DNA from: Apostichopus japonicus | Lineage: Eukaryota; Echinodermata; Holothuroidea; Aspidochirotida; Stichopodidae | DNA length: 64,000 bases | Direction: 5' to 3' | Assembly (NCBI RefSeq): GCF_037975245.1 | Contig: NC_092572.1 | Location: forward strand, 21,130,489-21,194,488 | In this document: in pieces, positions 34,599 to 45,499 of the stretch | How the letters are laid out: the number at the start of each line of letters is the position of its first letter | Position numbering within the stretch: position 1 is the first letter of the stretch | The notes under the pieces: generated by a model | What the model was told of the DNA's origin: nothing | The model's input: only the letters and a program-made list of their open reading frames with translations | Databases searched by the model: none | Program-made: the position numbers and the translations under genes

Positions 34599-35897
34599 AT
34601 GGCCCATACATTTTCAGTTGCCACCTTGAACGTGAATGGCATGAGGGATCATCGCAAGCGCAGTCGCATTTTCCAATATTGTATTTCAATGGAAGTCGAC
34701 TGCGTTTGCCTACAAGAAACACATATTTTGGAAGAAGATGTCCCTCTATGGGCCTATGAGTGGGGTGGTGGGCTGCATGCTTCGTTTGGTTCGTCTTCAT
34801 CCTGTGGCACTGTCATCCTCCTGTCACCTCGTCAGGCGGGTTGTGCCACTAGGGTGGAGACGGATCACGAGGGCCGATTGGTTTGCATTCTTTTCAAGTA
34901 TCCACAGGGTAACATCTCCCTTTGCAATGTGTATGCTCCCAATCGGCCTTCTGCTAGACGAGATTTTTTTAACACACTGCCTTCCTTTGTTCCTGGTAGT
35001 GCTCCATGTGTCATGGTCGGAGACTTTAACTGTGCCCCAGACTCGGGTCTTGACAGACTCGGGGCTTCTGTGTCTGCTAGTCCCGACGCTGGGATCACAG
35101 AATTGGACAGATTCACTTCCGCACACCTTTTAGCCGATGTCTGGAGGCGTATACACCCGTGTAGTACGGTGTATACGTGGGTGAGGCCTAACGGAGAAGA
35201 TGCCTCCAGGATAGATCGAGTGTATGCGCCCGTAAGTTTTAAATTTTCGGGTTGCGAGACGCTCAGCTGTCCGCTCTCTGACCATGACACTGTGGTAGCA
35301 CGTTTTGTTTTGCCTTCCATTTTCCCGATCGGGCGGGGCCTATGGAAGCTTAACTGTCGGATTCTTGGCGAGGCAGAATTCCGCCAAGGTTTCGAGACCA
35401 GGTACAAAGGATGGCAAACATTGAAGCCGGCCTTTGCTTCTACATCCCAGTGGTGGGATAATATCAAGTTGCGCATCAAACGCTACGCAATTCAGTATTG
35501 CGTGACCCGCGCACGGCGTCGAAGAGAAAAATTCTCGAAGCTGTGCGCGGAGGTGAAGTTTGGCGACCCTTCGGCAGTCATCGCTTTGCAGACGTATCTC
35601 GATGAAAAGTACCACGGTGCCCGCGTCAGGGCCCGTGTCGAAGCGGTGGAAGCCGAGGAGCGCCCTTCACTGAGGTTTTACCAGTCCGTTAGCTCATCGG
35701 CGGGTGACAGACGCGTCCCGTCTGTGCGCGCTACCGATGGGACCGTGGTCAGTGACCCTCACGGCATTGTCCGCGTATATAAAGAGTATTATTCGAGTTT
35801 GTTTACGCGTGGCAATGTCGACTTGTCGGCACAGTCAGTCGGGGAATCTCAAAAACCGTTCCCCACGATGTCAATGATATTTTGGGGGGCGGAATAA
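34599..35897 (+). pseudogene. LINE ORF2, endonuclease part
   Basis: The start is taken at the ATG reading MAHTFSVATLNVNGM (34,599). It encodes an apurinic-like endonuclease: LNVNGM (Asn), CLQETHI (Glu), GTVILLSPRQAG, NVYAPNR, VMVGDFNCAPDSGLDR, SRIDRVY and PLSDHDTVVARF (the terminal Ser-Asp-His), then a Arg-rich linker. All catalytic residues I can place are present. The frame is broken near 35,840, where this copy has a small deletion relative to 25,570-27,834 (AQSVGES against AQADLLRGIS), so endonuclease and RT are no longer one protein. Confidence 0.85.
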
Positions 35898-37981
35898 CCA
35901 CTGTTGAGCTTTGGAAGGCGCTTTCGAAGATGAAGAATGGCAAGTCCCCGGGTTCGGACGGGCTTCCGAGGGAGTTCTACCGAACCTTCTGGGCAATAAT
36001 AGGACCCGACATCAGAGCCGTCTTCGAGGACGCCTTCCAAAACGGACTGTTAAACCAAAGTCAACGTCTGGGCATGATTACTTTGCTGCCAAAGTCTGGG
36101 GACCCCTTGGATCCCCATAACAAGCGTCCGATCACCTTGCTAAATGTGGACTACAAGTTGCTGGCTAAGGCTTTGTGCAACCGCCTTGCACTGGCTATGC
36201 CGCATCTTGTTGGTGATCTCCAGACTTGTGCAGTGAAGGGTCATTGCATCCAGCAGAACTTGTGGTTGATGCGCGACTTGACCGACTTTGTTATTGAGCG
36301 TGATCTGCCATGTGCATTGGTGTCTCTGGACCAGCAGAAGGCCTTTGACATGGTGGATCGCGGTTTTTTAATGAATGTATTGGAGACGTTTCAGTTGCAC
36401 CCAAATTTTCGTAAATGGATTTCTGTTTTGTATGAACAAAGTTTCAGTTCTGTTATCGTAAATGGGTTTTGTTCGGAGGTTTTTAACGTAGAGAGGGGGG
36501 TGCGCCAGGGGTGCCCTCTGTCTCCATTACTTTATGTTTTGTTTAGCGAGTCCCTCTCTCGTCTTTTGGAAAGGGACTCCAAACTTGTTCCATTCGTTGT
36601 GCCAGGGGGTGCCAAAGTGAAATGCGCTCAATATGCAGATGACGTGACATGTATTGTTTCGAGTCTCGGCTCCTTTCGCGCACTCTCGCAGGATCTATCT
36701 ATTTTTGAGAGAGCTACCGGGGCGAAGTTGAATCCAGAAAAGACAAAGGGCCTTCGTCTTGGTAGCTGGAGATACAGAGACTTACCATTCGGTGCGTCGT
36801 GGTCGGATCAGAATATCAAAATTAATGGTATATGGTTCGGCTACGATGCACCTTGTGATGTCACCTGGAACGAGAGGGCTGAGGTATTTCAGAGCAGACT
36901 CGAAACCTTTGGCACCCGCTGGCTTTCGATCTTGGGGAAAGTCACTGTTATTAATCGTTTCGTTTCGCCCATCTTATGGTACCCGGGCGCGGTGTACCCT
37001 ATTCCGCGTCGCGTCCTGGTACGGTTGGAGAGGGCGATTTTTTCATTCATATGGTCTGGGGGTACAGAGCTTGTCAAGAGGGCGGTATTGTACCAAAAAC
37101 TGGAGAAGGGGGGACTAGGGGTGGTTCATCTGGGAAGTAAATTGACCTTTTTGTTATTTAAGCAGTTGTTTGTAGCGGTAACTGACCCAGGGTTTCCTTG
37201 TTCATATTTTGTACGTTTTTGGGGCGGTTTGCACCTGCGTCGATGGGTCCCGGCGCTGTTTAGCAACAGAGAACCGCATAGTACTCCAAACAGGGTGGTG
37301 CGTGTCATCTGCTCCGCTCTGATTGAGTTGCCCCCTGTTGACCTGTCACAGCCGGCCCTCGTTCACAGTTCGTTGAGGGATAAGGCCTTGAATGCAACTT
37401 TTGTCCAGGGACGTCATTCTGCCGAAGTATGGCGTTCGGTGCATTCAAGGCTGAATGGTTACAGGCTCCGTGATCTTGCATGGAGAGTTGCACACGGTGC
37501 CTTGGTGACCAACCTAAAAAGATATCATTGGCGATTGGGTGATGGACTGTGCCCTAGGACCGGCTGTGATAGCTTAGAGAGTACTGCTCATGTTTTTTGG
37601 CATTGTTACTTTGTAGTAAACTTATGGGAGTGGTTCCAGACCTGGACCGACCGTGTTACGGGAGACTGTTCATGGTCGGTAGGGCAGGGCTTTATTTTAT
37701 ATGGGGTAGACCCTCCAGTTTGTTCGGTAGCTGTGTTGCACCGCATCATTTTTGTTTGCTCTATTGTAAAAAAACATGTTTGGCGGAATAGGTGTAATTT
37801 GGTTTTTAGGGGGAAATTTGCCAGTTGGCAGGCAGTCCTAGAGGCGGTGAAGTCCGACATTCGCCTTCAGATTGAAGGCGATTTTCGCCGTTTATCTGGG
37901 GCTGCCTTTTTTGGACGCTGGTGTGCTGGGGAGGGGTTTTTCGTTTCGCTGCGTGCGGGTCGTCCTTCTGTACGTTTTTGA
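35882..37981 (+). CDS. LINE ORF2, reverse transcriptase and C-terminus
   Basis: One open frame of about 699 codons: GKSPGSDGLPREFYRTFW, RPITLLNVDYKLLAKALCNR, VSLDQQKAFDMVDRGFL (first catalytic Asp), GVRQGCPLSPLLYVLFSE, QYADDVTC (YADD, codons at 36,632-36,643), GAKLNPEKTKGL, and a C-terminal CPRTGCDSLESTAHVFWHC cluster. All RT motifs are intact. It is translatable only as a fragment because of the upstream frame break near 35,840. It could in principle be restored by one event, so related intact copies may exist elsewhere in the genome. Confidence 0.9.
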   Translation: MGGGITTVELWKALSKMKNGKSPGSDGLPREFYRTFWAIIGPDIRAVFEDAFQNGLLNQSQRLGMITLLPKSGDPLDPHNKRPITLLNVDYKLLAKALCNRLALAMPHLVGDLQTCAVKGHCIQQNLWLMRDLTDFVIERDLPCALVSLDQQKAFDMVDRGFLMNVLETFQLHPNFRKWISVLYEQSFSSVIVNGFCSEVFNVERGVRQGCPLSPLLYVLFSESLSRLLERDSKLVPFVVPGGAKVKCAQYADDVTCIVSSLGSFRALSQDLSIFERATGAKLNPEKTKGLRLGSWRYRDLPFGASWSDQNIKINGIWFGYDAPCDVTWNERAEVFQSRLETFGTRWLSILGKVTVINRFVSPILWYPGAVYPIPRRVLVRLERAIFSFIWSGGTELVKRAVLYQKLEKGGLGVVHLGSKLTFLLFKQLFVAVTDPGFPCSYFVRFWGGLHLRRWVPALFSNREPHSTPNRVVRVICSALIELPPVDLSQPALVHSSLRDKALNATFVQGRHSAEVWRSVHSRLNGYRLRDLAWRVAHGALVTNLKRYHWRLGDGLCPRTGCDSLESTAHVFWHCYFVVNLWEWFQTWTDRVTGDCSWSVGQGFILYGVDPPVCSVAVLHRIIFVCSIVKKHVWRNRCNLVFRGKFASWQAVLEAVKSDIRLQIEGDFRRLSGAAFFGRWCAGEGFFVSLRAGRPSVRF

Positions 37982-38084
37982 ATGTTTCAGTGGGGGGGGG
38001 TTGGGCGTTTTGTCTCTGCAGGTCGGCGGGCGCATGTTTTTTTGGCTCGCTAGACCTTAGTTTCGTTTGTCAGAATGGGATGGT

Positions 38085-38143
38085 TCGGTAGTGCCGTTTG
38101 GCCGTGACGTTTTGTATCCCGCATGGCGGGTCACGTAAAAAGC
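38085..38143 (+). other. 3'-terminal hairpin of the Tx1-like LINE
   Basis: CCGTGACG...CCCGC-ATG-GCGGG-TCACG forms a two-part stem (outer CGTGA/TCACG, inner CCCGC/GCGGG) directly before TAAAAAGC. The same structure ends the copies at 15.86, 24.95, 27.83, 61.05 and 63.96 kb. In tail-type LINEs a 3' stem-loop is recognised by the element's own RT; that role here is inference. Confidence 0.75.
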
Positions 38144-38336
38144 AGTTACAATGGAAACCAGATGTAAGTGAAACTTTAATGTAAGACTTTAGCAACTTCC
38201 TAAAGGCTGGTAGCAACCTGTTAATTAACACTGCTCTGCAGCTGTACCAAAACATCCAGTGAACAGACGATTCACAGAGTCGATTGCTCCCCACTACAAT
38301 GAAACAAAATTAGGAATTGGGAGGTCATAAACCACT

Positions 38337-39894
38337 TCAGCAAAGCTTTTGAAATCTGCTTCGGTGTTCTTTTACGGCATCCTCTTTGTTCGGATGAACA
38401 TAGGAGCTTGCAAGTGGTGGTGGCTCTTCTTTGAGAGGAACAGGACACTCCTCTCCCAGAGTTCCGCTTCTGTAGAAGTTGTGGAGGCAGTCAAAAAGTT
38501 CCTGTACGTAATCTGTAGAACAGTAAAGAAAGGAAGAATCATATAATAATAGTTCATAAAACTTACCATGTAGATGGAGGCACTCCAATTAATCCATTTC
38601 GGTCAATAGTCATGGTCATGCACAGTGGTCAGTCAAGTCTTTGGATGCCAAACTAAGGCCACAGCTGATACACCTCGATTGGTGTGGACAACTTGTGCCT
38701 GAACAATACCAATATATTTTTTACCTATTACGGTCAATAGGGAACAAATTTTGGCACAGCCTCAGGAGGCTTACAGATGGTCATTATTAGTGAACCAATT
38801 GTCAACTATCACACTGTAGTGACAAACACAACATTCAACATTCAAGGCTGTTAGACAATGATCAGGGTCACTGTTGGTTCAGGTTTTCCTCTCTTAATTT
38901 GATTTTCAAATTGACATATTCTATTTCATATGCCTGAAAACTTTCACAGTACTAATTTACCAAACAATTGTTGCTCTATTTCACCTTAAAATTTCATTTC
39001 TTCTACCACAATCAATTCGTTCCTTGTACTTGTCACTAGAAATCTACACAACAACTTTAAAATTGATCATACTAGGCATGGTTGACTTAGTGTGTTTCTA
39101 AGGAAAAATTTCCTGAATTTCACAACAAATAAATTTATAATGAAAAAGGAGGTTGATCTTCTTGTTGACTTCTTGTTTTTACAAGCAAAGTGTCACACAA
39201 ACATAAACACACATATTCTGTGTTGATTGCATAGATTCCTTTGGACTATGGTGTATTCCCCCTTCTTGTGTTTAGGGAACTTCACAGAGTACCGCTCTCT
39301 TCCATCCTTACACCTTGACTGAGCCCTCTGTGCATTTTCATTGTAATGAAGAGCAGCAAGGTGTAATCTGAAAAGACATTAAGTTAATCACATTATCTTA
39401 GCCGATAATTTCTATATCTGATTCCAAACTGAAGAATATCTGAATCCAGTGACAAGGATACAACTGTGAAGACCATTTGCATACTTGAGTGGACAAGTAT
39501 AACAACTCTGATTACAAAACATTTGCAATGTGAGCGGGGGGGGGTGGGGGAGGGGTGTAGCTGAGCCTGAGCTATGCATGACAGAGAGAAGAGAAAACTG
39601 TGGATGGCAAATTTGTACGGTCTACCCCCCCCCCCCTTCCTCCTATCCAGCAAACTGGGCCCAGTGGTAGGGCATCAGACTCTAAACCCAGTGACTCAGC
39701 CTTAGTAGGGAATTGAGCAAGTTACCTGCTTTTCATGCCTTTGTAACCAAAGTGGGTCATCTTTGGGGCAAAATGAATGACCACACTGTGGAATCCTTCA
39801 ACACTTGAAGTCTGGTGGTATGACAACTTTGTTATATCCCTTTGCAGCCCAATGTTTGTAATTATGTCCACAGTTTTCTCACATGCTTCTGTGC
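38337..39894 (-). pseudogene. Last three exons of the THAP/Kolobok gene
   Basis: 39,894-39,726 (acceptor ...ACTTAG, donor CAG|GTAACT) reads TEACEKTVDIITNIGLQRDI, KLSYHQTSSVEGFHSVVIHF and APKMTHFGYKGMKSR: the late conserved His/Glu block of the transposase fold. 39,367-about 39,235 reads LHLAALHYNENAQRAQS and RERYSVKFPKHKKGEYT; its donor is unclear. 38,515-38,337 reads DYVQELFDCLHNFYRSG and ends KEDAVKEHRSRFQKLC with TGA at 38,339-38,337. These pieces have no internal stop. Confidence 0.65.
39655..39725 (+). repeat. tRNA-like SINE head (candidate)
   Basis: GGGCCCAGTGGTAGGGCATC resembles a pol III A-box region, followed by an anticodon-loop-like GACTCTAAACC. The B-box counterpart (GGGAATTGAGC) is poor. 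It abuts the donor of the 39,726 exon. Weak call. Confidence 0.35.
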
Positions 39895-40844
39895 CTAAGT
39901 AAAAAGGTATAAATGTAAGGTAAGAAGAGCCGAGGGCAACCTGATTCTTTGCTTTTGCTACAGGATTAGCATATTTTCAGGATGCATTATGCACACACAT
40001 GACCAAACAGGACTAACTTTCAGACCATCCAAAATACCTTATTTTGTTACTGATATTTGTTACTTTTTTGGGAAGTCTCAGAATTTCCTGTCTTCAAAAT
40101 AGGGAACTAATTTTCAACGTTTTACCACAGAGGCTGTGAACCCTGCCTAGACAAATGTGACATAACATCCCAACAGGTTGTGTTCAATACATTGTCTGAT
40201 TTGTTGGTTTCAAACTTCAATCTTTGCTCACATAACATGACCTTTCACCTCCACAATAAACAATTGGACCATGCACTCACAATATGCATCATTCATTAAT
40301 CAAGTATGAGAGAACCTGACCTTGCATCATTCAGTCTTTATGTTTACAGTCAGTATTACACATGCACACATGGGTGAAGATAGCAAGGAATCCAGATGAG
40401 AACAAATTTAACTTGCACTCTGGAACAAAGGCCGGGTTATGGGATATTAGAATTGTATTTGCAAAAGTTTTAATCATGAAGCAAATTCAAACTGGAATTC
40501 CATGATTTGGGCATAATGATGCCACAACACCACTTAATGTTACCCACATCTGAAAATTAAAGCCTCTGGTATTTCTTTATGATTGGTTTATAAATATATC
40601 TAACACACAGGCAGTATGAAGTATTATGTACAGTCATAACCAGTATAAAGCAAGAGAATAAATGTGCTACAAATATCCTTGCTGGTGGTATGCATCTGAT
40701 TTCGATGGACTTACTCAAGTATGTTTCCATCTGTCATATGAAAAGATGGCAACAGCCAATTCTGCATGAGTTTTAGGGTTCATTTCCCTGCAACAATCTT
40801 TTGTGCCACATGTTCTACCAATTTGTATAAAAAAGTACACTTAC

Positions 40845-42886
40845 TTGGTTTCAGCCATTTCTTTCGTTTCCCAGTGGTAGGCAAATCTCCATGCTGACAT
40901 TTAGGATAATGCACCGAGTCATGGGTGTGTATGTTCATTATGTGATTGGCTACTGACAACCACTTGGCCAAAATCACCTCTTCAGGATCTTGTGAGGAAG
41001 CAGCCACCCAATACAGGTGGTTGCTGATGCTTTTAGACCGAGCTGAGACTTCGGAGCAAGTCTTCTTTATCGCAAGCTGATGTAGCTTTTTAGTGACTCC
41101 TGAATGGAGAAAAAATATATTGAGTGACACTAGGAATAAGCATGTGGTCCATTTTAACAGGTAATCTTTACAGAATGTTGATATTGACATGGCTGCATCT
41201 GTTAATGTACTAGTACACATTGATAAAAGTGAACAGTTAGTGTTTAGTTGGTAAAGAAATTCCCAGTTTGGAGAATTATTACAGACAACACACAAACCGT
41301 TTAAAACCACATTACGTGTGCATACAAACAATGTGGCCTGCCTTATAGTGTTTGTTTTGAACATCATGCCAATTTCAGTACCCATTTCCAACTTTCACTG
41401 CATATATGGGTGTTTTTTTTCATATCCGCACACCACCATGGTGTTCAGACAATGTGTCCTTGCATGTGCGCCAGTGCAACAGTATCGCAGGTATACTTTT
41501 CTCTGTGACTGAAGGAGTGTTGGCAGCAATAACTTCCCTCCCATTGAAATAAATGTGGTCTGTTAGTGACATTTGATTACCTTTTGCAACATGCCAAACA
41601 TCATAGTAATGGTTGAGATCTTCTTCTTCTCTTTGATATTTGGCAACTGATCTATGCCTATCTGTTACCAGAGATGCAACTTCCACTTGATTATCTTCAA
41701 AGAACTGCAGGCCTCTCTTTAAGCCCTCCAACTCCATTGCATTACTGCTGGATACCTCGTTACTCTGCAGAAAACAAATAAAACTTTGTATGATCATATT
41801 GTGGTTTTTTTAACATCTAGTCCCGTCTGGTTATGGGACGGGGTTTATTATTTTATCAAATGAGTGCCTCGAAAGTTCCTGACACTGTTAGCAAAATCAG
41901 TACAAACCTCTGAAACCGAATGTTTACTAGGCTATGTTTGTTATGATCTGACTACATGTACCAAGTTACATGTCAATCCTTTATGTGACCCCTGTGGTTC
42001 ATGACAATCCCCTTTTTTCATGAATGTTGATGTGATGGAGATGCATGATAATGTATTAACCTGAGTTATAATTTAGTGATGGAAAGTCTTTATTAAAACT
42101 ATCATGCAGAACAATGAATGCATATTGGTAGGGCAAAATTGGAATTTTATTGAACGTTTTGCATATGTTTGTAGTCTATCAGCACTTACAGTGCGCTTCA
42201 TAATTATTAAATAGATCATTACTGAAGGTAGTCTTGCCATAGAAAATCAAGAAGGAAATTCTGTGCAGTTCACTGAATTCTAGTCACAAGTTTGTGTACT
42301 TTACCTGTACTGAAGTCTCAGTCAGAAGTTGCCTTTGTTTACAAATTCACTCACCTGCACCAGTTCTTGATGGATCACCATATTCCAATCCAGGTCCAGA
42401 AAGGTGTAAGACCCATACTTGGCAGAATGCATCGGGCTGTCACTCCGTCCATCTCCACCTAAATTTAGTGGTATGCCAATTTCTTTTAGCCCACTAAAAA
42501 TTTCAGCTTGTTTTTTAAGTCAAACATGTTGAATTACTGGCTGAAGCCATTGCCTCTGGTGCCTCATGTATGTTCTCACGTTGTGAACGGATAATTTCAT
42601 GTTGTTAAAGATTTTCAATGCCTGATGTGGCCTAGCCCCAGTGAAAAGGATGCTAGCACTGAGAATGAGATTTCCTAGTGGTATGCCACTGACGAAGGTC
42701 TGACTGGTCCAAGTTGAGTGTCTGCTACAGTCCCTGCAGACCTGAGAAATGCGTATTAAGGACCCTTGGATGCGTGAAATGTCTGCATCAATTTGGCCCC
42801 CACACTGGTGACAAATCTTGAAGAGTGAAAGTAGACAACTTTCTTGGACCAGGAAGAGACGGTCTTGTGGTTCTTTCACCTGATCC
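40845..42886 (-). pseudogene. Central exons of the THAP/Kolobok gene (catalytic core)
   Basis: 42,886-42,355 reads RLFLVQESCLLSLF, CHQCGG (CxxC), VCRDCSRHSTWTSQ, GIPLGNLILSASILFTGA, RTYMRHQRQWLQPVIQHV, then TGA at 42,522-42,520 where the family has Trp, and continues in the same frame as QAEIFSGLKEIGIPLNLGGD with GRSDSPMHSAKYGSY. 41,764-41,581 reads SNEVSSSNAMELEGLKRGLQ, SLVTDRHRSVAKY and HYYDVWHVAKG. 41,099-40,845 reads VTKKLHQLAIKKTCSEV, ISNHLYWVAASS, ILAKWLSVANHIMNIH and GDLPTTGKRKKWLKP. Donors and acceptors are canonical and the phases match. Confidence 0.75.
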
Positions 42887-43039
42887 CTGCAGAAGAATGC
42901 CCAAAAAATAGAGTGATTAATTTTTGCACACTATTTTAGTTGCAGGCTGTCTCCATGGTAAAGAGCAATGGTGTGGAATGTCAAAAACTGAGTAAGCCAA
43001 TAGCCTCGACTAACACCCTCTTTTTGAGAAATAGGCTTG

Positions 43040-43957
43040 TGTTACGTTGGAATGCGAGAGGTCTCGATAACTAATTTTTAACGAGACACAAGCCTGGGTT
43101 CGTTTCCGTAAGGAACACAGACAAATTGACGAGTCCAGAGAATTTGAATGAGAACGTAAGCTATATTGAACAATGGATTTCGAACCAATAATTACCAATT
43201 AACCAGTAATTACAAATATATAGAAAATTACTCACAAACTTAACAAGATAGGATACACTTTCAAACACGCTGGTCTCTTCCAACGGCGATATCCCTCAGC
43301 CGCCACGACCTTGATGACGACCGATTTTCGGTCCGTTGTTCCGTGAAATTCACCGGTCCTCGACAAAGTTTCTCGCGATCCCAGAAACAGCAGCCACCTT
43401 CTTTCCGGCGATGCTCCAAAATAGAAGACGGACTTCCAGCCACAATCGAGTGAAGCACAAGTCGAGCTTCTCGCCGACTAAATATTATCAGAGTCAGTCC
43501 AAAATCAGCTTTATAGCCACCAACTCCTGGCGTAACGAACTTCCTCAACGGAGACAGAAATTCTTCACCTTCTCCGCAATAACGACTGAAAACTGTAGTT
43601 TCACAGTTAAGGCCTCTTCAAACATCTGAATGGAAGTGTAGAATCAATCTTGGTATCGATATCCTTGGTATCGATGGTATCGATGGTATCGATATCCTTG
43701 GTATCGAATCCTTCAGAAACTACTGGCAGTTGAGCACTGACGATTTATAGTAGAATAGTATAATATGTGTCGTCGCTTGTATTCGTTCAGAAACTGAGAA
43801 ACTCTCCGATCTGGGCGGGTTTTTATACGATTCGCCATGTCAAGAATCATCTAGAAGATGCGTGCACAGCTTACACGCGATTTCACGTAAACCGACGTTA
43901 ACCCGAGACCAGCGCGTCATCATGAGGAATATACCAGAAAAATCGTGTATCATAACA
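43040..43957 (-). mobile_element. Candidate solo LTR
   Basis: Ends are TGTTATGATACACG and ...CCAACGTAACA on the minus strand, that is TGTTA/TAACA inverted ends with TG..CA. Inside, TATAAAAACCCGCCC near 43,830 resembles a promoter TATA box, followed by a GC-richer region. The 5-bp flanks (GCTTG and TTTTG on plus) match only partly. It sits in the 7-kb intron of the THAP gene. The open frames at 43,261-43,629 on both strands lie within it and look non-coding. Confidence 0.45.
43655..43712. repeat. GGTATCGAT(ATCCTT) tandem repeat
   Basis: Five or so copies of GGTATCGA, alternately followed by TATCCTT. It lies in the transcribed half of the candidate solo LTR. Confidence 0.85.
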
Positions 43958-44199
43958 TTTTGACACGGTAACCCGACCTAATTTCTGAAATATTGATTTA
44001 TCACGTAGGCAGTTTCAAACACTTTCTATATTATAACATTAGGTTCCTCACTAGCAGTGACTAGCGTTAGGCTACAATGGGCCCTCTAATACTTGACTCT
44101 TGTGTGTCAAAGTCACTTTACTCACAAGCACTAAAATCAGTCTCAACAATCACTCTATAACAGAGAGCATTTTACCATTATCTCACCTTCCCTCTACCC

Positions 44200-44600
44200 T
44201 ACACACTTAAAAATAATTGCTCAACATGGGGTAAAATGGAACACCTCTATGGTGTAAAAAGGGAACATGGTCAACAGATGTGTAAACTTTACACATTAAT
44301 GCTTTGGCAAAGTTTGACCTTACTGTGGGGTAATATTTTACCACACAATGTGTAAATTATTTTACCACATTAGCATTGTGTAAAATTTGCACAACAATGA
44401 CCATGTTCCCTTTTGTACCCCATTTTGTGTAAATTTTACCCAAATCAAGCAGGGCACTGGTTTGACCCCACTGTTGTGTAGTATTTTTGCAAAACAGTTG
44501 TGTAATATTAGCACACCTTTTAGGGTTACTTTTTTTGCAAAACAGTTGTGTAATATAAGCACACCTTATGGGGTTACTTTTACACACACTCTTGTGTAAA
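44200..44600. repeat. Left TIR and TGTGTAA subterminal array of element 1
   Basis: Many TGTGTAA/TTACACA words, plus a duplicated unit TTTTGCAAAACAGTTGTGTA (44,476 and 44,530). The opposed open frames 44,357-44,599 are translations of this array. Similar arrays near the termini of CACTA and other DNA transposons bind transposase; the same role here is inference. Confidence 0.75.
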
Positions 44601-45163
44601 TAATATAATTTTATGTATACTGTGAATGTTTCAAAATAGTGTCAAAAACATATTCTTTTGAACAATTTGATATAACTTCCATACTTGCATATGCTTGCGT
44701 GTTAAGTAAGGTTGCAATAATTTTAAGACTTTGGTATATATGACCCAACATGGGAACAAACATTGGCTCTTTGGCAAGGAAGCCTATGATCTCAGTGCAA
44801 GAAAATAAAAAACTTGTAACATCAAAATGAACTGATAAAATTTATTAAGACTCCTGTAAATAACTTTCAGCTTATCAGGAAAAAATTGAATTTTCTCTCT
44901 TGCATAAAACAGAACATGAAAATCATAGAAGTGAATACCATTACAGTATTAGCAGCAATACAGCCACATATATAGGTTAATAATATTTTTCACAGTAGGC
45001 TAAAATATTTTTGCAGGGGAGCCATTGCATAATGAAATGTACTTCTCTTTTTCTTAATTGTTATTATAATCAGGTTGGTGTGTGTGGGGAGGGGGGGGGG
45101 GGGCCACTGGCTATGGGCTTGCATATAATATCAACCCAAGTTTAGGTGAAAGACGAGTTTAGC

Positions 45164-45456
45164 TAGAAAACTTTCTGATTAACTTGTTTATGATGTCAAA
45201 GTTAGGAACAAACAAACTGAAAAAATGTAGATTTTGTTGGCTATATAATTGCTATGTGAGATTGATATCCAGGAAATACCCAGGAATAAAATATCATGAA
45301 AGTCACAAGGATTTAAAGGTCATGTGTATGTTTTACCTGCTTATTTCCTGGATATCAATCTCACATAGCAATTATATAGCCAACAAAATCTACATTTTTT
45401 CAGTTTGTTTGTTCCTAACTTTGACATCATAAACAAGTTAATCAGAAAGTTTTCTA
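45164..45456. mobile_element. Long foldback MITE, TA-flanked
   Basis: Arms of about 115 bp (TAGAAAACTTTCTGATTAAC ... GATATCCAGGAAATA) are essentially perfect complements around a ~65-bp loop. Both ends are at TA, which fits a Tc1/mariner-type target. The near identity of the arms suggests a recent insertion or arm homogenisation. Nested in element 1. Confidence 0.82.
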
Positions 45457-45499
45457 ACGTTCAGGCAGTATTATTTAGGATTAATGTAAAGTGTATAAT

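Larger units (their letters stand above)
34139..38143 (+). mobile_element. Tx1-like LINE, near-full-length copy
   Basis: Flanked by AGTTACAA (34,131-34,138 and 38,144-38,151; extendable to 11 bp with one mismatch). Contains the end of ORF1, all of ORF2 (endonuclease, RT, C-terminal Cys/His cluster) and the 3' UTR with a G-run, ending in the hairpin and CACGTAAAAAGC. There is no poly-A. Truncated within ORF1. A Tx1-group assignment (L1 superclade) rests on the VATLNVNGM endonuclease start, the LLNVDYK RT block and the GVRQGCPLSPLLY block. GC content is clearly above that of the surrounding DNA. Confidence 0.92.

Noticed and set aside
34125-34607. 160-codon minus-strand open frame
   Set aside because: It is antisense to the biased Pro/Ser-rich LINE ORF1 and has no independent start context or motif.
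43261-43629. Opposed ~95-codon open frames in a GC-richer island
   Set aside because: Better explained as the inside of a candidate solo LTR.
44357-44599. Overlapping open frames on both strands with repeated 'ILHNCFAKKV' words
   Set aside because: They translate the TGTGTAA subterminal array; same-word repeats on both strands are not coding evidence.
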